From Firmicutes bacterium UBA4996 (GTDB lineage Bacteria; Bacillota; Limnochordia; Darwinibacteriales; Darwinibacteriaceae), in assembly GCA_002396805.1 (NCBI GenBank), contig DGYW01000027.1, positions 11,006 through 53,528 of the forward strand: a stretch of DNA of 42,523 bases, given 5' to 3'. The translations under genes and the position numbers were made by a program. Below, piece by piece: positions 7,849 to 16,486 of the stretch. Numbering within the stretch: position 1 is the first letter of the stretch; the number at the start of each line of letters is the position of its first letter. The notes beneath the pieces are model-generated. The model was not told the DNA's origin, searched no databases, and worked only from the letters and a program-made list of their open reading frames with translations.

Positions 7849-9042
7849 ATGTTGGTGTTGGGTATCTTAGGGAGTCTAGCGTTACTTTTGTTTCTAGGAT
7901 GGATCTTGGGTAGAATTGCCGAATACTTCACCTTACCTAGTCTCGTTGGGATGCTTTTAGCTGGTATATGCTTGGGACCATATGGTCTCAACTTTTTAAA
8001 TCAGGAACTGTTAGACGTGTCCCCCGCGCTTAGGACTGTGGCTCTATTGATTATTCTCTTGAGAGCAGGGTTATCCTTCGCAAAAGAAGATCTAAGGAAG
8101 GTCAGGGGTGTTGCGCTAGGTTTGAGCATCATTCCTTGTCTGTTTGAAGGTGTCACACTGCTATTTGTGGCTCGCTCTATCTTGGGACTGGGCTGGGCAG
8201 AGTCGGGAGTGTTGGGGTTTACCCTTGCGGCTGTCTCTCCAGCAGTAGTAGTGCCTGCTATGTTAACATTACACAGCGAGGGCTATGGTCAAGATAAGCA
8301 GATTCCCGCCATGCTCTTAGCGGGTGCCGCCCTAGACGATGTCTTCGCCATCACCTTGTTTGGGGTGTTTCTACTTTTCGCCACCGGACAAGCGACTAGC
8401 GTGCTGTGGAGTTTGGTGCAGCTTCCGTGGAATATTACGGCTGGTATTCTCGGTGGTTTTGTTCTTGGTCTACTCTTGGTACAGGGTTTTCGGAGACTTC
8501 CTGTGAAAGATTGGGAAAAACTCCTTCTGACTGTGATTGCAGCCGTTTTATTTTGGGAACTAGGTGAACGTTTCGCTTTCGCAGGGCTTCTGGGGATCAT
8601 GGTTATGGGGTTAGTGTTACGGGAGAGATCCTCCGCCTTTGCGCACAGGTTAATTGCGCATCTCTCTGGTGTTTGGCTAGTAGCCCAGATCGTTCTCTTT
8701 TCTTTAGTCGGTGCCCAAGTCAATGTGGGAGTTTTGTGGCAAGCGGGGCTTATGGGTATAATAGTGATCTTCTTAGGTCTACTTGGCCGAAGTCTTGGTG
8801 TCTGGATAGCGATCTCCTCAACTAATCTAAATGTTAAAGAGCGGTTTTTTTGCGTTATCGCTTATTTGCCAAAGGCTACAGTGCAGGCCGCGATTGGTGG
8901 AGTCCCGTTGGCTTTGGGTCTGGAATCGGGAGAACTAATCTTAGCAATTTCCGCCATGGCGATTCTGCTGACTGCTCCGCTGGGGGCAGTGGGCATTAGA
9001 AAGGGTGCACCCTTGTTGCTAGAAAAGAAGTCCATGGTATAA
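7849..9042 (+). CDS. Cation:proton antiporter (monovalent cation/H+ exchanger family)
   Basis: Integral membrane exchanger of about 397 residues with roughly 12 hydrophobic helices covering almost the whole protein. Early helix motifs SLVGMLLAGICLGPYGLN and the paired aspartates in AGAALDDVFAI match the CPA-type Na+(K+)/H+ antiporter fold, where the Asp pair in the unwound helix binds the ion. Start options are ATG 7849, TTG 7852, GTG 7855 and TTG 7858; the SD GGAAGGGG (7841-7848) favours one of the later ones. It sits directly behind an intrinsic terminator and structured leader. Ion specificity cannot be read from sequence. Confidence 0.85.
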   Translation: MLVLGILGSLALLLFLGWILGRIAEYFTLPSLVGMLLAGICLGPYGLNFLNQELLDVSPALRTVALLIILLRAGLSFAKEDLRKVRGVALGLSIIPCLFEGVTLLFVARSILGLGWAESGVLGFTLAAVSPAVVVPAMLTLHSEGYGQDKQIPAMLLAGAALDDVFAITLFGVFLLFATGQATSVLWSLVQLPWNITAGILGGFVLGLLLVQGFRRLPVKDWEKLLLTVIAAVLFWELGERFAFAGLLGIMVMGLVLRERSSAFAHRLIAHLSGVWLVAQIVLFSLVGAQVNVGVLWQAGLMGIIVIFLGLLGRSLGVWIAISSTNLNVKERFFCVIAYLPKATVQAAIGGVPLALGLESGELILAISAMAILLTAPLGAVGIRKGAPLLLEKKSMV

Positions 9043-9043
9043 T
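9016..9043 (+). promoter_or_regulatory. Promoter of the MATE gene, nested in the antiporter 3' end
   Basis: TTGCTA (9016-9021), 16-bp spacer, perfect TATAAT (9038-9043) with an extended -10 TGG in front. The antiporter stop codon TAA lies within the -10 box. Confidence 0.7.
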
Positions 9044-9090
9044 CAAAGGCAGTATTCTTACTATATTACATGGACTAAAGGATGAAATTC

Positions 9091-10425
9091 ATGACTCGAG
9101 ATTTGACTACTGGACCTGAAACCAAGGTCATCGTAGCCTTCGCCATTCCCCTAATAGTGGGCAACCTCTTTCAACAACTATACAATGTAGCAGATACAAT
9201 CATAGTGGGACGTTTTATTGGACCCCATGCTTTAGCAGCTGTAGGCAGCTCTTTTACCCTTATGGTTTTTTTGACTTCTGTTATTCTAGGTCTATGTATG
9301 GGAAGTGGAGTGACTTATTCCACCTTCTTTGGGGCAAAGGATGAAGAAAATCTGAAAAAAAGCATTTTTACTTCATTTTGGTTCATCGGTCTCGTTACAG
9401 TGGTGATAAATCTTTTGGCCTTGTTTTTTCTTGAGCCCATCTTGCAATTCATCCGTATTCCCCCGGAGATATTTGAGGATACCAAAACCTACTTGCGGAT
9501 TATTTTCTATGGTATAGGTTTTACTGCCGTTTATAACTATTTCGCCACTTTACTGAGGAGTTTGGGAAACTCTTTCATTCCTCTTCTGTTCCTGATTATG
9601 GCCACTATCATTAACATTGTCTTAGACCTGGTTTTCATCTTGCCTCTCCAAATGGGTATCGCTGGTGCGGGCTGGGCTACCTTAATCGCTCAAACCTTCT
9701 CGGCACTAGGTCTTGCCATCTATTGCGTCATCAAAGTGCCGCAACTTCGGCTGGATCCTGTACATCGCGAATTTGACCGAGGACTACTCAAAACCATTGC
9801 TAGTTTTTCGGTACTCACCAGTGTTCAGCAGTCCTTGATGAATTTTGGGATTCTACTTGTGCAAGGTCTAGTTAACAGCTTTGGAGTAAGCGTTATGGCC
9901 GCCTTTGCCGCGGGAGTGAAGATTGACAGTTTTGCTTACCTTCCAGCTCAAGACTTTGGTAATGCATTTGCTACCTTTATAGCGCAAAACAAAGGGGCAG
10001 AGAAATACGATAGAATTCAGAGAGGTATCCGTTCTAGCCTAATTCTAATTACTGGGTTCTGTGTAGCAGTCTCCTTGTTGGTGGTGGTCTTTGCTAAGCC
10101 CCTCCTCACAATCTTTATTCACCCTAATGAGACTGAAATTCTACGGGTCGGTATTCAATATCTACGTATCGAAGGTGCCTTTTACTTTCTGATTGGGTAT
10201 TTATTTATGTTCTATGGTTTGTATAGGGGCTTTGGATCTGCCCAGACATCTGTGATCTTGACACTGCTTAGCCTAGGCACAAGGGTGGTTCTAGCTCATA
10301 TGTTGGCCGCCATCCCCTCTATTGGAGTATGGGGGATCTGGATTTCTATTCCCATTGGCTGGCTCTTGGCTGATCTAGTGGGATTCGCCAAGATGGGGCG
10401 ATTACAGTTGCAGGCCAGGGTATAA
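9091..10425 (+). CDS. MATE family multidrug/sodium efflux transporter
   Basis: Twelve-helix exporter of about 444 residues, plasma membrane. The N-terminal pattern LTTGPETKVIVAFAIPL, NLFQQLYNVADTIIVGRFIG, is the hallmark of the bacterial NorM/DinF-like MATE group (Q-LYN-xD-xxxVG). A second MATE repeat begins near residue 225. ATG 9091 is preferred over ATG 9082 because AAAGGAT gives it proper spacing. It has its own promoter inside the antiporter gene. Substrate unknown. MATE proteins use Na+ or H+ gradients, which agrees with the cation-handling neighbour but proves nothing. Confidence 0.93.
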   Translation: MTRDLTTGPETKVIVAFAIPLIVGNLFQQLYNVADTIIVGRFIGPHALAAVGSSFTLMVFLTSVILGLCMGSGVTYSTFFGAKDEENLKKSIFTSFWFIGLVTVVINLLALFFLEPILQFIRIPPEIFEDTKTYLRIIFYGIGFTAVYNYFATLLRSLGNSFIPLLFLIMATIINIVLDLVFILPLQMGIAGAGWATLIAQTFSALGLAIYCVIKVPQLRLDPVHREFDRGLLKTIASFSVLTSVQQSLMNFGILLVQGLVNSFGVSVMAAFAAGVKIDSFAYLPAQDFGNAFATFIAQNKGAEKYDRIQRGIRSSLILITGFCVAVSLLVVVFAKPLLTIFIHPNETEILRVGIQYLRIEGAFYFLIGYLFMFYGLYRGFGSAQTSVILTLLSLGTRVVLAHMLAAIPSIGVWGIWISIPIGWLLADLVGFAKMGRLQLQARV

Positions 10426-10493
10426 GAGCAAAGCGTGGGCAATACTATAAGTGAACCGTTAAGTGGGCTACATTGCGAAAAGAATAACAAAAA

Positions 10494-10521
10494 CATTGTG
10501 ATAGTGCGAACAAAGCATATT
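10494..10521 (+). promoter_or_regulatory. Weak candidate promoter in the 10426-10629 gap
   Basis: TTGTGA followed after 16 bp by TATTTT, within an AT-rich stretch upstream of the glycine-zipper gene. The rest of this 204-bp gap shows no gene or clear structure. Confidence 0.3.
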
Positions 10522-10629
10522 TTTCTTAATAAAATTAAAAATAAAGCACAGAATTTCGTGTGAAAAGGCAGGGAAAGCCATACCACCTACGAATAAACTA
10601 AATAGAACAGATACGCGAAAGGAGGTCAG

Positions 10630-10815
10630 GTGGCGATGGCATCAACTCGGGAGGAAAATCGCAGTTTCGCCGGTCCTGGAGCAGCGTTAGGGGCTGCAGC
10701 TGGTATTTTGTTCGGGCTTCTTTTAGGAAAAAGTACCGCGTTAGGTATTTTCATAGGGGCAGCTCTTGGTCTAGTTTTTGGAGCGAGTGCCGACGCAGTT
10801 CGGACTCGAGATTAA
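10630..10815 (+). CDS. Small glycine-zipper membrane protein
   Basis: 61 residues (GTG 10630) or 59 (ATG 10636), both behind AAGGAGG (10619-10625). After a short polar N-terminus come two hydrophobic helices with G-x3-G spacing (GPGAALGAAAGILFG and GIFIGAALGLVFG), then a charged tail. This is typical of small glycine-zipper proteins that pack in membranes; no function can be assigned. It is monocistronic, ended by a terminator at 10828-10872. Confidence 0.75.
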   Translation: MAMASTREENRSFAGPGAALGAAAGILFGLLLGKSTALGIFIGAALGLVFGASADAVRTRD

Positions 10816-10827
10816 CCTAAATCTGAT

Positions 10828-10872
10828 ACTATCCCCTTGTCGGCATTGCGGCCGCCAGGGGGATAGTGTTTT
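10828..10872 (+). terminator. Intrinsic terminator
   Basis: ACTATCCCC (10828-10836) pairs with GGGGATAGT (10859-10867), followed by GTTTT. The 22-base loop contains additional GC-rich pairing. It ends the glycine-zipper gene. Confidence 0.8.
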
Positions 10873-10888
10873 AAGACTAGGTATTAGT

Positions 10889-10917
10889 TTGACAAAATAC
10901 TGCGACAATGTTAAACT
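10889..10917 (+). promoter_or_regulatory. Promoter of the ROK-like/PIG-L operon
   Basis: TTGACA (10889-10894), 17-bp spacer, TAAACT (10912-10917). The transcript would have a leader of about 90 bases. It includes a small imperfect hairpin near 10950-10969 (GGCATTCCC/GGGATGTC with one bulge) of unknown meaning. Confidence 0.7.
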
Positions 10918-11014
10918 ATGAACGAAAATTTCGCACTGAAAATAATATGGCATTCCCCTCGGGATGTCGTTTTACAAGGGGTTTGCAGAAAAAACGTCTT
11001 GGAGGTAGGTACAC

Positions 11015-12418
11015 ATGATTGACTTAAACAATATGGCCAAGCCTAAGCTTGTTCCAAATCTCGATCCTCAGTTTAGACCAGCCGTACTCTGGAATCGGGC
11101 TTTCGCCAAAGCAGTAGCTAATTCGGGCGAAGCGACACCTTTTGCAGTAGCTTTAGAACGGGATGGGAAACAGATCTCCGTCTACGAAACAGCTCTCTTC
11201 CCTGCAGGTAAAAGCGCTGAGTGGGATGAAGCCAATTACTTCTATGTTGAGCGTCTTGTCAAGTGTCTACTGTGGGCCAAGGGTGGCTGGAAGATCATCG
11301 TAGGTGGTAACTCTATCGTGGGTCAGAACTTGCAAAAGGCCTATGCTCCAGGGGGAAGCAGAGAGTTCGATGCAGATTTTATGGGTGGCGTATATGAGAA
11401 AGACTTTGTAGTAGAAATTGTAGACTATGACCAGATCCCTAAAGCCTTTGAGAAGACCGAGGCAGTTGGTGGTCATCTAGAGGGTTGTCGCATTGGTTTT
11501 GACGCAGGTGGTAGTGACCGTAAGGTTGCGGCAGTTAAAGACGGTGAAGTGCTGTTCAGCGATGAGACGGTGTGGCATCCGAAAGTGACGGAAGACCCGG
11601 ACTACCACTTCGCAGGCATTTTAGATTCTATCACAAGGGCAGCGGAGCATCTTCCTCGCATCGATGCTATTGGAGTAAGTTCTGCAGGAATCTACATTAA
11701 CAATCGGACCGCAGTTGCTTCTCTGTTCTTGAAGGTACCTAAGGACCTTTTTGAGGCCAAGGTCAGGGATATTTATCCTCGGGTTGCCGAAAAATTAGGT
11801 AATGTGCCGATCACTGTAGTTAATGATGGTGATGTGACTGCCTTAGCGGGAGCGAGTTCGCTTCAAGACACCAGAGTCCTCGGTATCGCCATGGGCACTA
11901 GCGAGGCAGTGGGCTATGTTAACAGTGAAGGTCATCTCACTGGATGGCTCAATGAACTAGCTTTTATGCCCGTAGATTATAACCTTGAAGCCATGGTCGA
12001 TGAGTGGTCTGGCGACTATGGTTGTGGAGTTAAGTATTTTTCGCAGGATGCAGTAATCAAGCTGGCACCAGCTGCTGGAATCGAACTGGATGAAAGCCTA
12101 ACACCCGCGGAAAAACTTAGTGTGGTTCAGAAATATCTAGAAGAGGGACATGCCGGTGCTCAGCAAATTTTCGAGAATATCGGTATCTATTTAGGTTATG
12201 CTATCGGTCATTACTCCGACTTTTACGATATTAAGCATCTGTTGATTTTGGGCCGGGTAACCTCTGGTCGCGGCGGGGCTTTAATGCTCGAGAAGGCTCG
12301 CGAGGTTTTAGAAACGGAATTTCCGGAGTTAGCTAGTATTGCCCTACATCTTCCAGATGAGAGTGATCGCAGAGTGGGGCAAGCGATTGCTGCAGCAGGA
12401 CTAACCGAACTCAAATAA
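11015..12418 (+). CDS. ROK-like sugar kinase family protein (divergent)
   Basis: 467 residues, ATG 11015 behind TTGGAGG. The C-terminal two thirds read as an actin-like ATPase fold: phosphate-1 loop IGFDAGGSDRK (around Asp163), IGVSSAGI, VVNDGDVTALAG, and GIAMGTSEAVG. These correspond to ROK kinase landmarks. The normal NDANAAA-type segment is altered to NDGDVTA, and the cysteine-rich zinc motif of classical ROK proteins is absent. About 150 N-terminal residues precede the ATPase core, so it is longer than a usual 300-residue ROK kinase. It shares an operon with a PIG-L deacetylase, suggesting an amino-sugar or modified-sugar substrate; this is inferred. Confidence 0.7.
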   Translation: MIDLNNMAKPKLVPNLDPQFRPAVLWNRAFAKAVANSGEATPFAVALERDGKQISVYETALFPAGKSAEWDEANYFYVERLVKCLLWAKGGWKIIVGGNSIVGQNLQKAYAPGGSREFDADFMGGVYEKDFVVEIVDYDQIPKAFEKTEAVGGHLEGCRIGFDAGGSDRKVAAVKDGEVLFSDETVWHPKVTEDPDYHFAGILDSITRAAEHLPRIDAIGVSSAGIYINNRTAVASLFLKVPKDLFEAKVRDIYPRVAEKLGNVPITVVNDGDVTALAGASSLQDTRVLGIAMGTSEAVGYVNSEGHLTGWLNELAFMPVDYNLEAMVDEWSGDYGCGVKYFSQDAVIKLAPAAGIELDESLTPAEKLSVVQKYLEEGHAGAQQIFENIGIYLGYAIGHYSDFYDIKHLLILGRVTSGRGGALMLEKAREVLETEFPELASIALHLPDESDRRVGQAIAAAGLTELK

Positions 12419-12443
12419 TGACAACCCGAGGGAGCTTTAAGGA

Positions 12444-13292
12444 ATGAAGCTAAAAAAGAGTGGGGCGGAGATTTTCATTCCAGATGGTGTTAGTGTGGAA
12501 GAAGCCTTAATCCGCACCACCCACATGGCCATTGCTGCCCATCAAGATGACATTGAGATCATGGCTATGGATGGTATATTGAAGGCGTTCGGTACTAGTG
12601 ATCAGTGGTTCACGGGTGTAGTGGTTACTAATGGTAGTGGTAGCCCTAGGGATGCTCTTTATGCACAGTATACCGATGAGCAGATGCAACAAATTCGCAA
12701 GATTGAGCAAAAAAAGGCTGCCTACGTGGGAGAATACGGGGCCCAAGTTCTCTTGGACTACCCTAGTTCTGAGGTGAAAGACCGGCAGAACCAAGTCTTG
12801 GTAGATGAACTACAGGAACTAATTACACTGGCTAAGCCCAATGTGATCTACACACACAACCTAGCGGACAAGCATGATACCCATATTGCGGTCACGGTGA
12901 AAGTAATTACCGCTCTCCGGCAACTTTCTCCAGCACAACGTCCCGAAAAGATTTATGGATGCGAAGTGTGGCGGGATTTAGATTGGATGCCTGATCAAGA
13001 GAAAGTTGTCTTTGATGTGAGTGCTCATGAGAACATTGCCGCAGCCTTGCTAGGTGTGTTCGATTCGCAGATCTGCGGTGGCAAGAGATACGATCTAGCT
13101 ACAATGGGGCGAAGAAAAGCTCATGCCACCTTTAGTGCCTCTCATGGGGTGGACACGGCAACTGGTTTCACCTATGCCATGGACTTAACCCCCTTGATTA
13201 CAAACGAAAAATTGGATATTGTGGAATTTATTACTGAAGAAATCGCCAAGTTTTCCTTGGATGTAGAACAGAGAGTTAAGCGATTTGTGTAA
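12444..13292 (+). CDS. PIG-L family deacetylase
   Basis: Putative zinc-dependent N-deacetylase (LmbE/PIG-L fold) of 282 residues, cytosolic with no signal peptide. The zinc/catalytic motif is AHQDDIE (His33, Asp35, Asp36), where family members usually have AHPDD; here proline is replaced by glutamine. The second metal region is THNLADKHDTH (His138, His144, His147). Known relatives deacetylate N-acetylglucosamine-containing substrates. It lies 25 bp behind the ROK-like kinase in the same transcript, which suggests sequential deacetylation and phosphorylation of one sugar. The substrate is not known. Confidence 0.85.
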   Translation: MKLKKSGAEIFIPDGVSVEEALIRTTHMAIAAHQDDIEIMAMDGILKAFGTSDQWFTGVVVTNGSGSPRDALYAQYTDEQMQQIRKIEQKKAAYVGEYGAQVLLDYPSSEVKDRQNQVLVDELQELITLAKPNVIYTHNLADKHDTHIAVTVKVITALRQLSPAQRPEKIYGCEVWRDLDWMPDQEKVVFDVSAHENIAAALLGVFDSQICGGKRYDLATMGRRKAHATFSASHGVDTATGFTYAMDLTPLITNEKLDIVEFITEEIAKFSLDVEQRVKRFV

Positions 13293-13318
13293 AAGAAGCG
13301 GGCCTTAGGCCCGCTTCT
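13291..13318. terminator. Bidirectional terminator between convergent genes
   Basis: AGAAGCGGGCC (13294-13304), loop TTA, GGCCCGCTTCT (13308-13318): a perfect 11-bp GC-rich stem. Read on the minus strand it is followed by TTTT, so it best terminates the minus-strand transporter. On the plus strand there is no T-tract beyond the stem. Confidence 0.8.
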
Positions 13319-13333
13319 GTGCACAGTATAGGT

Positions 13334-14584
13334 TTACAAGAAACGCAGTTCGATCCAATAGGCCAATATTCCCACGATTAATGCTGGAATTGTGTTATAC
13401 ATTGTGGCCCACAAGGCGGAGCGTTTATCAATGGCGATTAAGGGAAATAGGGCATCACCATCTTGAGAGATGGCATTAGCAAGTAAAGCTGCAAAGGGTA
13501 CTAGACCCCTTGTGTATAAGGTGACAAAGATGATTTGAGGTCCACAGCCTGGAATAATTCCCACCAGAGCTCCAATGATTACAGCCATAAGTCCAGTTTG
13601 ACTTAACACCGCGGTAATGGTGGCTTCGCCGCTCAGGTAGCTACCCTTACCCAAAAAGAGAACGAAGAGCTCGTAGGCTAGATAGGCAGCGAAAACCCAG
13701 GTGCCCACAAAGGCAGTTTCTTGTGCATTATGAACAAAGGTCTCTTTAAGGCTAGCCAACTTCATTTCCGATTCTTCGTGCGTATCGGCACCAATGAACT
13801 TTTGACTTAGAATCATCATGAGTACAGAGAGGGTAGTTCCCATTACCCCTAGGATTGCACCGAGGTTCGGAATGAACAACGCGTTAAGATCTATTTGGAA
13901 CAAATCCAGAATGCCTAGGATAAGACCTACTGAGATAATAACCCAATACACTGCATAGCTGCTATGGGTGGCTTGGTAGCCAAAACTATCGATGGGCTGA
14001 TGCCCTTTTGTCCCGTGGTGGAGAATAAGGTCGATTTCGTCCCCTTCCCTATGGCCGATGTGCACCCAGTCGTCATGGGCAACCCCCGTTTCACTATGAA
14101 AATGACTGTGATCTAGGGTATCGTGTGCAATGGCAACTTCCATCTCCTTATGGCGTCGGGCTTGGTAATGTTGGAGTAGGCGCGGACCTGTTGGTAGCAG
14201 GTCAACCAGGTAACCCGAAATTACCGCTACCACAAAAGAAATTGCGGAGACTAAGAGGTATTGCTTGGGCATGACTGTCATGAGCACAAAGGCCGAATCA
14301 CCCATGGTAGCCATTAGGGTGGCCACTACAGTACCAAAACTGATCTGTCCCCGAGGAAATAGGGGCATGACAAAAATGGCCCCACCGCAACCAGGGGTCA
14401 AGCCCAGGAGTGCTCCAATTATGGGTTGGGCTTTTTTCGATTTTTCGATCTTTTGCACCAAACGCCCCGACAACAAGTAATCAACATAGCCGAAGATTAA
14501 TAATACGGCACCTACAAAGACTGTTACCTGAATAAAGGCATTTTCCGCACTAACAACAATCAAACGAAGAATTTCCTTGAGCAT
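13334..14584 (-). CDS. Putative manganese/heavy-metal exporter, 10-TM family (ArsP_2-like)
   Basis: 416 residues from ATG 14584 (SD AGAAGGTGA). Two homologous membrane halves each contain a PGCG motif: GLTPGCGGAI at residues 61-70 and GIIPGCGPQI near 345, indicating an internal duplication with inverted or parallel repeats. Between them is a polar cytosolic or external loop (about 150-195) with many His and Asp residues (HSHFH, HHGTKGH), suited to binding metal. This architecture fits the putative 10TM heavy-metal exporter family often annotated as manganese transporter. Metal specificity is inferred. It has its own promoter and no visible yybP-ykoY manganese riboswitch. Confidence 0.75.
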   Translation of the reverse strand: MLKEILRLIVVSAENAFIQVTVFVGAVLLIFGYVDYLLSGRLVQKIEKSKKAQPIIGALLGLTPGCGGAIFVMPLFPRGQISFGTVVATLMATMGDSAFVLMTVMPKQYLLVSAISFVVAVISGYLVDLLPTGPRLLQHYQARRHKEMEVAIAHDTLDHSHFHSETGVAHDDWVHIGHREGDEIDLILHHGTKGHQPIDSFGYQATHSSYAVYWVIISVGLILGILDLFQIDLNALFIPNLGAILGVMGTTLSVLMMILSQKFIGADTHEESEMKLASLKETFVHNAQETAFVGTWVFAAYLAYELFVLFLGKGSYLSGEATITAVLSQTGLMAVIIGALVGIIPGCGPQIIFVTLYTRGLVPFAALLANAISQDGDALFPLIAIDKRSALWATMYNTIPALIVGILAYWIELRFL

Positions 14585-14626
14585 AAAAATCACCTTCTAA
14601 ATAGCAATGACTAGCATCTAGACTCA

Positions 14627-14655
14627 AGTATAGCGAAAAAAAGGTGAAATGGCAA
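14627..14655 (-). promoter_or_regulatory. Promoter of the putative metal exporter
   Basis: On the minus strand TTGCCA (14650-14655) and TATACT (14627-14632) are separated by 17 bp. The 42-base leader contains the short dyad CTAG-CAT-CTAG near 14611-14621, a possible but unassigned operator. Confidence 0.7.
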
Positions 14656-14727
14656 CTGAAGAGCGAGGGAATGGGCAATAAGTGGAGAAGGGTTCTAAAG
14701 TGAAGAAAGTGGAAGGGAGCAAGAATT

Positions 14728-16473
14728 TTGAAGAATTTAGTAATGCGTGACAAGCATTTTTACATTGGTGATGAAAAAATCACTATCTTGGCCGGGGCAA
14801 TCCACTACTTCCGAGTGGTTCCGGAATACTGGGAAGATCGCCTGCGTAAGCTCAAAGCCTGCGGGCTGAACACCGTAGAGACCTATGTAGCTTGGAACAT
14901 GCATGAGCCACGACCAGGGGAGTTCAACTTTTCGGGCCTGGCTGATTTGGTTAGGTTTATCAAACTTGCTGAAGAATTGGATCTTTACGTCATTGTTCGG
15001 CCCGGACCTTATATTTGCTCTGAATGGGATCTAGGCGGCTTGCCCGCTTGGTTGCTCAAGGATCCGGCTATGCGACTTCGCTGTTACTACGAGCCTTATT
15101 TGGAGGCAGTAGACCGCTTTTTTGACCACTTGATTCCTAAGTTGGTGCCGCTTCAGACTACCCGAGGGGGTCCAATAATCATGATCCAGGTGGAAAATGA
15201 ATACGGTAGCTATGGCAATGATCGTCAGTATCTTGCTTATTTGCGAGATGGTCTGCTCAGGCGGGGCATCGATGTTCCCCTCTTTACTTCTGATGGTGGC
15301 ACAGATTGGATGCTGCAGGGCGGCACTCTGCCTGACGTATTTAAGACCGTAAATTTCGGCTCAAGGACGGAAGAAAACTTTCGAAAACTCTTGGAATACC
15401 AGCCTAACCAACCCTTGATGTGTATGGAGTTTTGGAATGGATGGTTTGATCACTGGGGTGAGAAGCATCATACTAGGGATCCCCAAGATGTGGCCAACAC
15501 GGTTCAAGAGATGCTGGATCTAGATGCATCTATTAACTTCTATATGTTTCACGGTGGGACCAATTTTGGTTTTTACAATGGGGCTAATCATGGAGATAAG
15601 TATGAGCCAACCATTACTAGCTATGATGATGACGCTTTGATTAGTGAGTGCGGCACCTTAACCCCAAAATACCATGCCGTACGGGAAGTTTTTCAGAGAG
15701 CAGGTTATAATACCAACCACCCCATTCCAGAACCGATCCAGAAAGTGGCTTACGGGGAGGTGCCGTTAACAGAGGCGGTTTCGCTATTTCAAGCTGTACC
15801 TCAACTAGCCAATCAGTATTTTAGCGTGTATCCACAACCCATGGAAATGTTTGACCAAAACTTTGGATTCATTCTCTACCGGACTCAGGTGTCTGGTCCC
15901 AGACTGAATCAAAAACTTGAGATTCTAGATGTTCGTGACCGCGCTTACGTCTTCTTAAATCAAGAGTATCAGGGGACAATCATGCGTAGTGAGCAAAGTA
16001 GTGTCCAACTGAACATTCCTAAGGAAGGAGCCACTCTAGATATTCTAGTTGAGAACATGGGTCGAATTAACTATGGCCCGCACTTACACGATGGCAAAGG
16101 AATTACCCATGGAGTGCTTTTGCAGAACCAGTTCCTCTATCATTGGGAAGTGTTCACCCTTCCCCTAGATAATCTTCAAAAACTCAAGTTTGAGCAGAAA
16201 AGTGACGATCAGAAAGTACCTGGCTTTTATCAAGGGACGTTCGATGTTGAAGTCCGTGGTGATACCTTTGTTCGTTTACCAGGTTGGGTGAAAGGTGTTT
16301 GCTTTATAAATGGATTTAATCTGGGACGTTATTGGGAAAAAGGTCCACAACAGACTCTGTATTTGCCCGCTCCTTTATTGCGAGACGGTAAGAATGAACT
16401 AGTGATTTTTGAGTTAGAACAGGTTCCGACAGCTCGAACAATAATACTTACAGATCAGCCGGATTTAGGCTAA
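14728..16473 (+). CDS. Beta-galactosidase, glycoside hydrolase family 35
   Basis: 581 residues starting with TTG 14728, 7 bp after GGAAGGGAGC; ATG 14743 is an alternative. The N-terminal TIM barrel has the GH35 acid/base glutamate Glu158 in VENEYGSYG and the nucleophile Glu234 in MEFWNGWFDHWG. Conserved barrel segments AGAIHYFR and NTVETYVAWNMHEP are intact. Beta-sandwich domains follow, including the jelly-roll near the C-terminus with GFNLGRYWEKGPQQTLYLP. No signal peptide, so it should act on imported galactosides in the cytoplasm. It is followed 13 bp later by an oxidoreductase in the same transcript. Confidence 0.95.
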   Translation: MKNLVMRDKHFYIGDEKITILAGAIHYFRVVPEYWEDRLRKLKACGLNTVETYVAWNMHEPRPGEFNFSGLADLVRFIKLAEELDLYVIVRPGPYICSEWDLGGLPAWLLKDPAMRLRCYYEPYLEAVDRFFDHLIPKLVPLQTTRGGPIIMIQVENEYGSYGNDRQYLAYLRDGLLRRGIDVPLFTSDGGTDWMLQGGTLPDVFKTVNFGSRTEENFRKLLEYQPNQPLMCMEFWNGWFDHWGEKHHTRDPQDVANTVQEMLDLDASINFYMFHGGTNFGFYNGANHGDKYEPTITSYDDDALISECGTLTPKYHAVREVFQRAGYNTNHPIPEPIQKVAYGEVPLTEAVSLFQAVPQLANQYFSVYPQPMEMFDQNFGFILYRTQVSGPRLNQKLEILDVRDRAYVFLNQEYQGTIMRSEQSSVQLNIPKEGATLDILVENMGRINYGPHLHDGKGITHGVLLQNQFLYHWEVFTLPLDNLQKLKFEQKSDDQKVPGFYQGTFDVEVRGDTFVRLPGWVKGVCFINGFNLGRYWEKGPQQTLYLPAPLLRDGKNELVIFELEQVPTARTIILTDQPDLG

Positions 16474-16486
16474 GGGGAGGTCAGTT

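Noticed and set aside
8289..8723. 144-codon open frame on the minus strand inside the antiporter gene
   Set aside because: It is antisense to a gene with clear membrane-protein motifs, and its product is a Lys/Arg/Ser/Pro-rich string without domains or SD.
10426..10629. Search for an RNA gene in the gap after the MATE gene
   Set aside because: AT-rich sequence with no stable helix, tRNA-like pattern or conserved aptamer core; only a weak promoter was noted.
14585..14727. yybP-ykoY manganese riboswitch before the putative Mn exporter
   Set aside because: The leader is only about 40 bases from the promoter, too short, and lacks the conserved loop sequences.
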